Positions 22,501 through 33,529 of a stretch of DNA of 64,000 nucleotides are shown here, one piece after another. Origin of the DNA: Phoenix dactylifera (lineage: Eukaryota > Streptophyta > Magnoliopsida > Arecales > Arecaceae); NCBI RefSeq assembly GCF_009389715.1, contig NC_052409.1, positions 2,272,001-2,336,000 on the forward strand. Direction: 5' to 3'. The notes under the pieces are model-generated. The model did not search any database. It worked only from the letters and a program-made list of their open reading frames with translations, and was not told the DNA's origin. Both the position numbers and the translations under genes were made by a program. Position 1 is the stretch's first letter. Every line of letters starts with the position of its first letter.

Positions 22501-25500
22501 TTTGTCCATAGGTCTAGCACTTTTTGGTTTTGAAAGTCACCTATAAGTTTTATATTTTTAAATATCTAAATGAGTAATTTCATAGGATAATATGTGTAGG
22601 TGGTTGGTTTGAGTCGAAAATGTTGACAGAATTTTCTGATTTTAGGATAAGATAATAAAATTAATTATTTAAGAAGTGATGCAGATTTACTATAATTTAT
22701 ATGAATGTTTATATTTAACCTTGCAAATTGGTATAATTTAAAGGAAGGTGTGCTATTAGATGCTTACGGAAGTTACAGGACACTGGGGGTTTATACAAAA
22801 TAATATATGATCCCACACAAGTCATGTTTAGCAGAGTTGTAACTTAATTAACAAATGAGATACCTGATCACTCCACGAAAAACATAAAGAAGAAGAAAAA
22901 ATAGTTGCACAATATGTTGTTCGTTAGTCAGGTTAGTTGTTCTTATCTTCCTGAACCTGCACATATCTATGATTCAATCTACTTTCTTCTCAAAAATGAT
23001 GAACATATGTGTGGTGGTCACTCTGCGGAAACCTACAAGGCATATTTTAGTGCCAACTTGTAGAAATACAGAGTGTCCCTCCATTCTTCACTTGTGAAAT
23101 ATAGATACAGTAGTATGTACGCTAATGAAATGAGGTGCAATTTGATGGCTTATTCTACATGATAGGTTGTTTTAACGATTCCATTGCATGTTGATAATGA
23201 AACATGAAATGCATCTGTAAATTACTTGTATCACTCCCATCTATTTGGCTGGCTGTATTCTTTTTTCGCCATTCATGCCAAGTGAGCATAATCCTTTTAT
23301 TCTTCAAAGTATTGGAGAAATCTTGACAGTTTTTAAAATTTCTTCCTTTGCCAAGTAGTACCTTTTTCAAATAATTGAATAAATCATGAACTATTCAATT
23401 GTTCAAGACTAAGTCAAGAAATATTTTGAAGTTACAAACTAGTGATGCCACATGCTGGTGGTGTTCTTGCTGTTTTATATTGTTTTTGTCTCTTGCGTAC
23501 TTGTTTTATCCTATATAAACATATCAATTATTTAGCATTCTTCATATCTGTTAAAAGTTAAAACTACTTCTTAGCTTTAGTCATCTGGATGCTTTCTGAA
23601 CTTTTGATGGGTTGTCCAGATTTTTTTTTCCCCCCAGATTTCAGAACTTGGCCTCTTGTTGAATTTTTCCAGAATGCCAAACTTGACAACTTTCATCCCA
23701 ATTTTGTTGTCTCCTCCTCTTCTCTCTACGTTCAGGATTAGTATACCCCTACTTTATTGAGGCTCCTGTAGATATCATTTAACGTGGTTGTGCCATCATA
23801 GTCAATTCTTTATTGCATTCCACTATTTGTGCAACTTATGAGCTTCATTTAATGTACTTATTTCTATTTCTACCCATCTTTGGTTTCCTACTAGTTCACA
23901 TCTGTGTCCTTATCTTAGATGCACAAGCCTTACCAACACACTGACCTGAAATTCATTTTAGTCTAATACTACTTTGTTGAAAATATTCATAACCCTCATT
24001 GTAATGTGAGGATCGCATGAAACCATGATCTCATGTCATCAGTTCCGTTGTATTATATCGGACTTAATCTAGGAGTTAGGCACTTTAAACATAGCCAAAA
24101 TAATAGGACTCAAACACAAATTTCGCGATTGACACTATAGATACTTTTTGCTCATTTAAACAATTGAGTATATTGTGATAGTGGGCTAAAAGCAATTCTT
24201 TAATATAAATTAACAAAGAGTAAGATGTGGATATTTTTGGAGTTCATTGTTCATCAGCTGAAGATAAAACACATTCTGCATGCAAATTGGCAAAAATGTC
24301 AGAATGAGATACATATCCATGTTTTTAATTTGGCAGGAGAAAATAAAAGAGATACTGAGATGCACTTGGGGGGATCAATTTTAACATTTACATTGTTTTT
24401 GTTGATTTTTGAAAATATCAGAAGATAACATCTATAACGTGTTTCAGCTTTCATATAAAATTGACAGAGTGCATTTGCGAAGTGCTAATGATTAACAATT
24501 GATTAATCCACTGTGTAAATATTTAAAATGTAATATGCGTATCTAACTTGTTGATATGTGTGGATGTGGATTTTTTTATCTGGATGCAAGAGTCTGGGTA
24601 ACATTGTATGTTACAAATTAGCTAGTCTGTCATTGTTTTAGACACGCAAAATTGGATTATCCATGTGATTATTTCATCAGTCATTTCTTGAACTCGACTG
24701 TCCATACTTAATTAAACCCATATTATTTTTATTTTATCTAGTGTTAACACATGCTGCATCAATTGTTTTGGGTTTCACTAGTTCATGTAGTCATTGTTGT
24801 ATTCTCTCTCTCTCTCACTCACACACGCACACACACACATTTTGAGTGGTGATTAACTTCGTTAAAATTAATTTCACATTTTTTCTTTGTGAACTGAAAC
24901 TGGATTTGAAGAATACTTCTTATGAACCTCATAATCTTCCCTATTAGAGTGTGTTGTGCGTTTTTTGGATAGAAATATGTACGGAACTAGTTCAAGTAAT
25001 AATTTACACTATTGCTTGTAACTAGAGAGGGATTTCACTTCGGGCTAGAGAATATTGTTCGTGGTCAAGCAATCAACCGGTCTGATACTTCAGCTACTCA
25101 AAACATGACTGTTTCTAGAAATAATCGATCTCAACTGAGCACTGGGGTGGAGCTACTGAATGATAACCATGAACAGTCCCAACTTAGGAGTGAGAATATT
25201 GATATTCATCAATCAACAGAGACACATGAAACAGCTGGGTTGGAAAACAGCATGCTTAATGAAATTGTGGACATGCAAGAATCAGCGAATCAAGTGGAGA
25301 ATTGGCAGGAAGAAGATATAGAACATGAGAGAAGAGAATGGCAACAGTCTACTGAAGGTGGTTACAGTGATTGGCATGAAGAGACTGGCGAAGAATCTGA
25401 TGAGAACTGGCATGAAAATATGGAACAAGAATGGTCGCGTGAATCACCAGAAGATGAAGATGGAGAAGACAGTCATCTCCTGGAAGTACACGAGGAGTGG

Positions 25501-28289
25501 CATGAGGATGAATCTCATGAAGATGATGAGCATTCAGATCCTCCAAGAGGTCAACGGCCCATTCCTATTAGAAGAGTCAATAGATTTAATCTGCCTGATG
25601 ATGATAATGTGTACAGCATGGAACTAAGAGAACTCTTAAGCAGGTAGCTGCTTGTCTGCAAGATAGGGATTTTAATTTACTAGCATATGGTCACTTTGTT
25701 TATTTAGTTATATATGGGTTGAGATGCTTATGCTTGTTTTGCAGGAGAAGTGTTTCTAATCTTCTTCGCAGTGGGTTTCGTGAAAGTTTAGACCAGTTGA
25801 TACAATCCTATGTTCAACAGCAGGCCCGTGCTCCCCTTGATTGGGACCTGCATAGAACTTTGCCTACCACCACTTTACCAGAGGAAAATCAGGACCAGCA
25901 CAGGGATGATGCAGATCAGGATCTTCAGGATTCTGTTCCCAGGCCTCCTCCTGTGCTACTACCTCCACCTTTTCCACCTCGACAACCACTATGGCACTCA
26001 GCACTGCATCATAGTAATTGGACTAGACAGAGCCTGCATCGTTCAGAAATTGTGCGCCATCTTTCCGTTAATGTTTAAATTTGGCACCCGGAATTGCTTT
26101 ATAATTTATTTCTTTCCTTTCTTGATTAATAATTTATAAAGCTTGATTCTGTAAAATATGAATAAGTAATTAATCCGATAATATTACACATGTTAGGCAT
26201 GCCAGAATGGAAGTTGTTTTTCTTCCCTTTTTTTTTTCCTTTCAAGCTCTCTGTCTTCTATAGCTTTCAATGTCTGTCATAGTTTTGTTCTATTGGGTTT
26301 ATTAGTAACCTAGAATGTGTTTCCAGTTTATGAACTGTTCCTTTATTTACCTGTGAAAGTTCACTTGCTCTCCTGTCTCAGTAATCAGAACCTTGGCACC
26401 TTTTGGTTTATGAATTCCATGCGTGATGAAGCTGCTGGGGCTGTTGTCAGAATTTTAGTTCATGTGCCATGAATCCATCTGTTGTTTTGGCATTTAAAAC
26501 CGATATTGTTGTTTTGGTGCAGGAATGGGATATTATTAATGATTTGAGGGCGGACATGGCTAGGCTTCAGCAAGGGATGAGTCACATGCAGAGAATGTTC
26601 GAGGCTTGCATGGATATGCAACTAGAACTGCAACGTTCGATCAGGCAGGAAGTTTCTGCAGCTTTGAACTGCTCTGCTGGAGGACAAGGTAAGTAGTAGT
26701 TTGTCTTGGAATATATTATTCACATTTTAAGTAATAAAAAAATTATGATCATTAAGTGGAAATTGCAATGGATACTATTATATATTCTGGTTAGTTTTAC
26801 ATTTGCTGCAATAGCATTGCATGTCTGTTAATTATGACCTTGAACTTGTCTTTTCTGTTTTTATCTTTAAATGCTCTAATTTCTGTTAGGCCATGTTTGG
26901 ACGGCGGATCAGCTTATACATATAGGTGGGAGGTTTGAAGCGCGATGGGATGGAATGATGAGAAAGTATGATAATAACCTTTTTTCAAGTGAACTCTGGT
27001 ATACGAAAAACATGAGATTGTTGGAGCAATGTCCTCCACAGATTTCTCCCACCTCTTTCTTTCACCGCTTTCTCTATTGCAACTCCTTACGTGCATCGGA
27101 GATGCCTCGTGGATAGGGTGGGCATCCAAACAGTTCCAGCATGCCCTTTCACAGATTCTAGAAATGCTTGGCTGATTGAATGCATGAATAGAGCAATCTC
27201 AAATCTTCTAGGAAGGCATACCACTTTTTAAATATATGTTGCTTCCACTGGTTCACAAGAATAGACCAATTCTCAAAGGCCTGCTGCCCTGTAGTTATGC
27301 CATACCAATTTGCCCCTAAGGCCATAGTCACGCTTATCGTCTCAATGGTGAAAGAAGTGTCATATTTCCTAGCACACAATACACCACTTAACTCCATAAT
27401 GAAGTCCTTTGTGGTACTGATATATGTTTTATCTATAGCTTGTCAGTTGATTAAAGGCCCCCTTTTTGTATTTTTGGGTTGTGAGGATCAAGGCAGCATA
27501 CTTATCTATTCTGCTACTCTATTAAGGCATTATTTAATGATTATTGATGACATAAAGTAGCCTTTTCAGGTGAAGGCTACTTCACCTTGAAATGGTTAGT
27601 GGCCGCCCTTGATCTTTGCCAGTGTTTTACAGGTGGCTTTAACCTTTCAGCTGAGAGTTGAGACTGCTGAAACGTGTGCATCAGGTTAAAGTGTCGGTTC
27701 AAACATTTGCATTTCATAGTCATTAGGAAGGAAAGAACTCTTATCTTTCAATAACACAAAGTCTCCACATGTGCACACTGAAAAAAGGGGATTGCTTGGG
27801 GACCTCATTTCATGGGATTGTTTTCTTTTAGTGAGGACCAAGAACGAGACTTCATTTGCACACCTTTTTTGTTCTTTTTAATCATTGTTGCATGAGAAAC
27901 TTCATGTAGCTCAAGATGAACGCCTGCTTGACTTTAACCCATCTAGCGCTTAGAAGTCAACGTCGCACTCTCTTGTTCTTTCCAGGGGTGAGCGAGGAAT
28001 TATCTCAGGATGGATCCAAATGGAGCCAAGTGAGGAAAGGGACTTGTTGTGTCTGCTGCGACAGTCATATTGATTCCCTTCTGTACAGGTGTATTTCCTT
28101 GCTTGAGATGCATAACTAGGTTCACGTGTATTTTTGCTGGGATACTCATATATGCTCTTTTGCTGCCTCAGATGTGGGCACATGTGTACCTGTTCAAAAT
28201 GTGCTAATGAGTTAGTTCGAGGTGGAGGCAAGTGCCCACTATGCCGTGCACCCATTGCCGAGGTGATCCGAGCCTATTCTATACTGTAA
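19511..28289 (+). CDS. RING-type E3 ubiquitin ligase, 839 aa, seven exons
   Basis: Exons: 19511-20602, 21832-21947, 25026-25643, 25745-26051, 26523-26688, 27986-28088, 28172-28289. Phases join into one 840-codon frame. The start is the first ATG of a long GC-rich exon, after a pyrimidine-rich leader. The C-terminus is a C3HC4 RING: C787 (or C788), C790 (or C791), C802, H804, C808, C811, C822, C825, ending [14 protein letters not shown]. Before it lies a predicted coiled coil (about 716-755, [17 protein letters not shown]). Exon 3 encodes a very acidic stretch with spaced WHE/WQQ/EWS motifs, followed by a conserved-looking helical patch (about 600-635, [20 protein letters not shown]). Exon 1 is Arg/Glu/Ser-rich and low in complexity. 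RING domains of this kind bind an E2 enzyme and transfer ubiquitin; substrate and location are unknown. The overall layout resembles uncharacterised plant RING proteins of about 800-860 residues. Intron 4 has a weak donor (GTGCGC). Exons are supported by frame and splice signals, not by transcripts. Confidence 0.9.
24803..24839. repeat. (CT)n(CA)n compound microsatellite in RING intron 2
   Basis: TCTCTCTC runs directly into CACACACA, with one CG interruption, about 190 bases before exon 3 of the RING gene. It should not affect the coding frame. Confidence 0.85.
26889..27137. mobile_element. Probable MITE in intron 5 of the RING gene
   Basis: The left edge TTAGGCCATGTTTGGACGG and the right edge GGGCATCCAAACAGTTCC form imperfect inverted ends (GGCCATGTTTGGACGGC against GGAACTGTTTGGATGCC). 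Such GGCC(T)GTTTGG ends are common among plant MITEs. A TTA precedes the left end but no matching right duplication is clear, so limits and superfamily are uncertain. Confidence 0.4.
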
Positions 28290-28299
28290 AATAATGCCA

Positions 28300-30480
28300 G
28301 ACCCTCAAGTTTTCTCGGTGGGAACTACCTAATGGGTTCTTGCATCTTGCCTATATAATTGTTCTTTTTTTTTTGTTTCATTGCCTATATAACGTTTTTG
28401 GAACGTTGACATGTTTCGAGTGGAGTAACAAATGGCACCTTATGTATGTCACAAACAAATATCTAATGAAATTCTTTCGTTTTATGTATTTGGAGGATGA
28501 TATGCTGAAAGCCACCCTGTGATTCTGATTGATTATTTGACATCATTAATGTTTAAGCCAACTGCAGAGGTACAACCCACATGCATGATCTATTGTTGCT
28601 CTAAGATGCATTTATCATTGTTGGATTTCTGACTTCTGCTGATCCTTAATTCATTTATAATGCTACAGTTTAGTTGAGGCCTCATTTTGGGTGCGAGTGG
28701 TTCGGGTTGGTGCAGGTTCGACTCATCCCTAATCCAAGCTGATCCGTCTGTTTAACAGGTTTGTAGTCATGTTAGGTCCAGCTTTGTTCGAGTTGGTTGG
28801 TTTCCTTCACGATACCCATTTCGTCCGTGTATGGGAACTAAATAGATTTAGAACAAGACCGTGGTATAGATTTCAAATCCAGGTAAATGTCGTTTAGATT
28901 GGGCTTTGTTCAGACCTGGGTTTTACACACCCAGACGATCTGATAGCGACCGCTGTTGTCATCATGGTAACAACCCGTCTTCCAAAGCTTGGCTAGGCTT
29001 CTTCCATTTGACTATTATATTGTGACAACTAAGCCTGGTGAAGTAGAGACCCATTTGGTAGTCCTAAGTTAGCTGAAGCCAGATTCATCCTGGGAATCAT
29101 GTGGTCTGTTGTTGCAGTCTCTATTACGGTAAAGATATCTGGCTGCTGGCTACCAGCTGGTTAAGGGCAGGTTATCAGTTTAACTAGTCAAAAAGTGAGG
29201 ATTGATTATTCGGTCGAAGTCTCAAACAGTCCCTTAATATGGTTAACTTTATTTCATGGCGAAGGATGGAATAAAGGAGTTACCGTCTAAAGCTCTCTGT
29301 TCTCTCTCTTTACCCTTTTTTTATATATATATATAATCCATGGATGTCCCTGGCTGGTTGGCCAGGGTTGGTTGTAAGTAGTGTGGACCATCTGTTTATT
29401 AAATGCGAGTACACAATGTGCATCTGGGAAGAATCTTGAGGAAACTACCGGCTAGTGGCAGGCACATTGATGACCTGTGGACCTACTGGAGGAAATCTAC
29501 TAATTTAAAAAAAAACAAAGCTGGCATGGGATTGCTTCCATCCAGCTTCCCGTCGTAACCGCTGATTTAGATTACAATGCATCGAAGAATCCGGATCGTA
29601 ACCTGTGGGATCCACGTAGATAACTTTTCAGTCGTTTGGATTAGCATTTTCTTGGCTAACAAGATAGGTCACTCTGCTAAAAGCCAATTGGCTAACGAAA
29701 GAACATATTTACAAGGCCATGGAACCGCAAATATTTTTTTGGCACGAACTTGTCGAGGCATGGGAAGGAATCAGGACAACAGGTTACGGAATTCCAAAAG
29801 CAGTACTATAGTGATAACCATTGGGACAATTAAAATATCCTCAGGACCTTTTGAAAGTAGAGTAAAATTCGAACGCAGGTAAAAGTGAAACCCAGGGCAG
29901 CCGGTGGGTTTTTAGAAGGGAGAAACTTGGTAAGGACGACTGTTTGCCAGAACATTAACGCGTTGTTGCTTGAATAGGCGGACTCCATCCATGGTAGGAT
30001 GTGCTGGCATCCCTCTCTGCTACCAGGTAGGCTAGCGTCTAATGCTCCTACTTCTGATAAGGTGTAGTAGTATAGGGTTCTATTAGGCCTTTTGATATAG
30101 GCACTTTTACCTGCAATTTGACTCGAGCTCAGCAAGTATGTACTTAAAATCCTGACAAAATCAGAGAACGACAGCAACAAGAAATTGCATGCCCCCTCCG
30201 TCTCTCCTTTATTGAAAAAGGAAAAACAAAGGTCAAGCGATAGACAGCAAATATTTCTCCATTATTATCGAACCTTCAAGATATCGTACGTCCTATTCAT
30301 ATACAAGAACATTAATATTGTCCAATACTTGGAAACCATCTAAGCACTAGAACAATCTGATTTCGTAAACACACAGTAATTAAGAAGCCATGCACCAAGT
30401 GGTAGAGTCCTCGAAAGAAACCACCATGCATCTCAACTACCTACCAGACCCTTCTCTCTCCAACCTTGTATCTAACCATC
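28300..30480. other. Convergent intergenic region between RING and GPAT genes
   Basis: The two genes point toward each other. The first few hundred bases probably form the RING 3' UTR, and the part just below 30498 the GPAT 3' UTR. I see no gene between. A (TA) run lies at 29322-29334. Open frames at 29577-30180 have no recognisable domain. Confidence 0.4.
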
Positions 30481-30497
30481 AAGGTCCAACCTATCTC

Positions 30498-33418
30498 TCA
30501 AGATTCCTTGTTGAAGGACTTCATGGACTCCAGCTTGCCGTCATTGCCTCCAAGTTTTATGTACTTGTCCTTCCTCGTGAGCGTGGTGCGCTCGAACCCT
30601 AGCGCTCCGGCAATCACCTCCTGCACGTAGTTCGCCACCTCAATCGCGGTCTTGCCGCCCTTGCAGGTCTGCTCCTCCCTCAGCGGCTCCAAGAACGTCA
30701 CCTCGTATGCAGGCCTCGGATTCATGAAGAAGAAGTAGGCATCAAAGAACTTCCACCCCCTCACCGTCGAGCCGTAGAACACGTTCTGCTTGGTGTTGAT
30801 CGCCACCGGCACGATGCGGTCGCTGAGCTCGGCGAAGAGCGCGGAGAAGCGGAGGAGGAAGGGCTCGCGGCAGGTGGTGCCCTCGGGGCAGATGACGAGG
30901 TCGCCATGCTTGAGCAAGGCAGCGATGCGGGCGGCGTCGGCGTCGCGGTCGCGGGAGAGGGCGATGGCGGGGATGGGGGAGATGGAGGCAGACAGGCGGC
31001 TGACGCTGTAGGTGACGCAGGAAAGGGAGCGGCCCAGGGCGATGCTGACGAGGATGGGGTCGAGGGCCGTGCGGTGGTTGCAGACGAAGAGGGACCCAGG
31101 AGAGCCCGGCGAGGGTGGTGGAGGCGGGGAGCCGCGGATGGAGAGGCGGATGCCGGTGAGGGCGTAGGTGTAGCGGACGTAGGGGGCCGGGACGGGGAGG
31201 TTGAAGAAGACACGGAAGACGGAGAGGGCGAAGCCCAACGGGAGCCATAGAAGGGTGAGCAGGGCGGTGCCTGGGTCCGGCCGCTGGACCAGCCGGCCGT
31301 CGTGGAAGATGGTCCGGGCGTCCAGCTTCTCCGGCGGGACCCGGGCGGCCTTCGGGTCTGGATGGACCATGTACGATTCCTGCATGTATGACGGGATGAT
31401 ACATAGCACTTTCTGAGACATTGCACATGGTTTTTGGGCATTGCGTTGCCCGAAAGGAAAACAAAAGAGAAAGAGACAGAAATTGTCGATCCAGTTCAAT
31501 CACATATATTGCAGTACATTGCACCTGATTAAAATTTTTTTTTTACTTGTTCTTGTTCTACTAATTATTGTTAAGTATTAAGTAAACTTATTTACATGTA
31601 AAATAGGCTGGTGTGCAGTACAACCAACTTATTAAGCCAAACGATCATGCTATATAAAGTGCAAGGCGCGTCGGTTGCATGCGATCTATTAAGTCAAAAG
31701 GAGTAATGGTTGTGGCCCCATCTATCTATCACGATCTTTTGAAATAAAATTCAAAGATACGCCACCGAATAAGTAGGTTAGTTTTAACAACTTTCCCTCT
31801 CACGTTGCATGGATGGATTTATTTCCAATAATAGTATGCCTCCAAATTAGAGGCGGCTCACCAGAATGTCCAATCAATTAAAATATGCCACTATGCCAAT
31901 ATGTGGTGGATCAAGAGCGGCACTAGGCTGGCCCAACGTCGCCCAGCTTGTATACCAAGAGTTTCCCACAGTTGGCTGTATCTTAACTAGAAGGCACAGT
32001 GATCATAGGAGATTCCACCGACATGACAGACAGAATATCATCGTGTGTGAAGTATTCACGTCCGATGTCTAGGCCGTACTCAAACTAGTCATTTTTTGTC
32101 GACCCACAAAACTCAATTCTTTGATGGTAGGTACGCTCCTCCATCGGACATACATATACAAAAAAAGAAGTAAAGGAGGTAAGCAAAGAAGAACACCCTA
32201 ACAACTAAAAGACAACCTTCTCCTCTTCTTTGATTACCACACTTACTTAGGTATCGGAGAGTAATCCGTCGGATACATTCCGGCTAGAGAACTTCTTTGT
32301 TTTGTGGTGTTTCAGATCGAAGTGCTATCATTTGATGAGAATCTTAGCTATAACGATCGAGTACTGCTCGCTTTCTTCAATTTCGACCAGAGCAGCCGAC
32401 CACCTGAGCTCACTAACAACGTCTCGCTTTTCATCACGATGCCTAGACTAGACACCAAATAATCCATTTGGACTCTACAAGAGTTTCATGGATGCCAAAC
32501 ACCATCTTGCCTTCACACGCATCCATTATGATAAATTTTTGAGAACAACAAGATTATAGATTGGCATCAGACAGTGAGATATCCACGTTTGCTCTTGACG
32601 TTTAGTGCAAGAACAAGAAACTCCACTGGCTAGGCGTCGCATATCATGCTGTTTTTTTTTTTTTTAATAGTTCCTAATTAATAATTGGATTTAAGAATTA
32701 AAAAATAAATAAAGAAGCAATTCCGTCCACATAAATTAATATCAAGAAAAGCCAGAGGAGTACGGACCTTGCAGAGCGCCAAAAAGTCGTGATCGGACTC
32801 CCGATCCCCGAGCCCCAGCTCCGGCAGCGCCGCCCCGAATTCCCTCTCCACAGCCTCCCGCTTCCGCCGACCCACCAGCACCCCGGGCGGCGCCACCCTT
32901 CCCGTCGCCCGCCCTGTCCTCCCGTCCACCTCCAGCTCCGTCCCCAGCACCGCGCTCGCCCCCAAATACTCCTTCGCAAACGCCTCCACCATCACCGTCG
33001 GGTTCGCCGTCACCACCACCCGCCGCCGCCCGCACGCGCGGAACGCTGCCCAGCTGTCCGCCCGCACGTCCGCCGCATAGAACCGCGGCAGCACCGCCCG
33101 CGCCGCCAGCTCCACGTCCCGCATCCGGAGTCCCGCCACCGCCACGTAGATCAAGATCTGGATCCCCGCCGCCTCCGAGACCAATTTATAGACGACGAGG
33201 ATGAGCGGCGAGAGCACGAGGAGGGCGACGCCGCGGAGGAGGCTTCCAGCCTCGACAGCGAGGAGGAAGAAGTAAGGGAAGGAGCTCCGGGAGACGAGGA
33301 GGGTGCCGTCGAGGTCGGCGGCGGCTGAGTGGGACTCCCGGCCTGAAGGGTCGCACTCAGCGACGGACGGGAAGCTACGGTGCTCCGTCGGCGTGCCGGG
33401 AGCCATTTTTCTCTCCAT
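30498..33418 (-). CDS. Bifunctional sn-2 glycerol-3-phosphate acyltransferase/phosphatase, GPAT4/6/8 type, 510 aa
   Basis: Exon 1 is 33418-32768 (217 codons) and exon 2 is 31379-30498 (293 codons plus stop); both meet in phase 0 across a 1,388-bp intron. The N-terminal half is a HAD-like phosphatase with D35-L-D37-G-T-L, VVVTANP and GLGD205-RESD209. The C-terminal half is a PlsC acyltransferase with NHRTALDP (H319, D324) and [10 protein letters not shown] (382 onward). Hydrophobic segments near 50-90 and 257-276 suggest an ER membrane protein. Land-plant enzymes with an intact phosphatase motif (Arabidopsis GPAT4, 6 and 8) acylate the sn-2 position and release 2-monoacylglycerol for cutin; the suberin-type GPAT5/7 lack the first Asp pair. 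The intact motif therefore points to a cutin role. Length matches the family (about 500). A second ATG four codons in (33406) is possible. Both exons are very GC-rich, unlike the neighbouring genes. Confidence 0.93.
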
Positions 33419-33479
33419 TTGTCGATTCCCCTTGTGCCTCAGCCTTCTTGCGCTTTACCTTTCTTGAAGAGACTGGGTC

Positions 33480-33520
33480 TTCTGTGCGCCGATGGAGAGG
33501 TTCGGCGATTTATAAATGAG
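33480..33520 (-). promoter_or_regulatory. TATA box of the GPAT gene
   Basis: A palindromic ATTTATAAAT lies at 33508-33517, about 90 bases upstream of the GPAT start codon. This predicts transcription starting near 33480 and a leader of about 60 bases. Position and spacing fit a plant TATA promoter; the exact start is inferred. Confidence 0.5.
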
Positions 33521-33529
33521 GCACGAGTG

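Noticed and set aside
31380-31499. N-terminal extension of GPAT exon 2 ([12 protein letters not shown]...)
   Set aside because: It is intron sequence. The acceptor at 31380 joins LALCK to ESYMVHP, as expected for the family.
30742-31524. Long open frames of 260 and 226 codons overlapping GPAT exon 2 on the same strand, and frames of 70-180 codons on the opposite strand of both GPAT exons
   Set aside because: They arise from the high GC content, are Pro/Arg/Ser-rich without domains, and overlap a frame with clear acyltransferase motifs.
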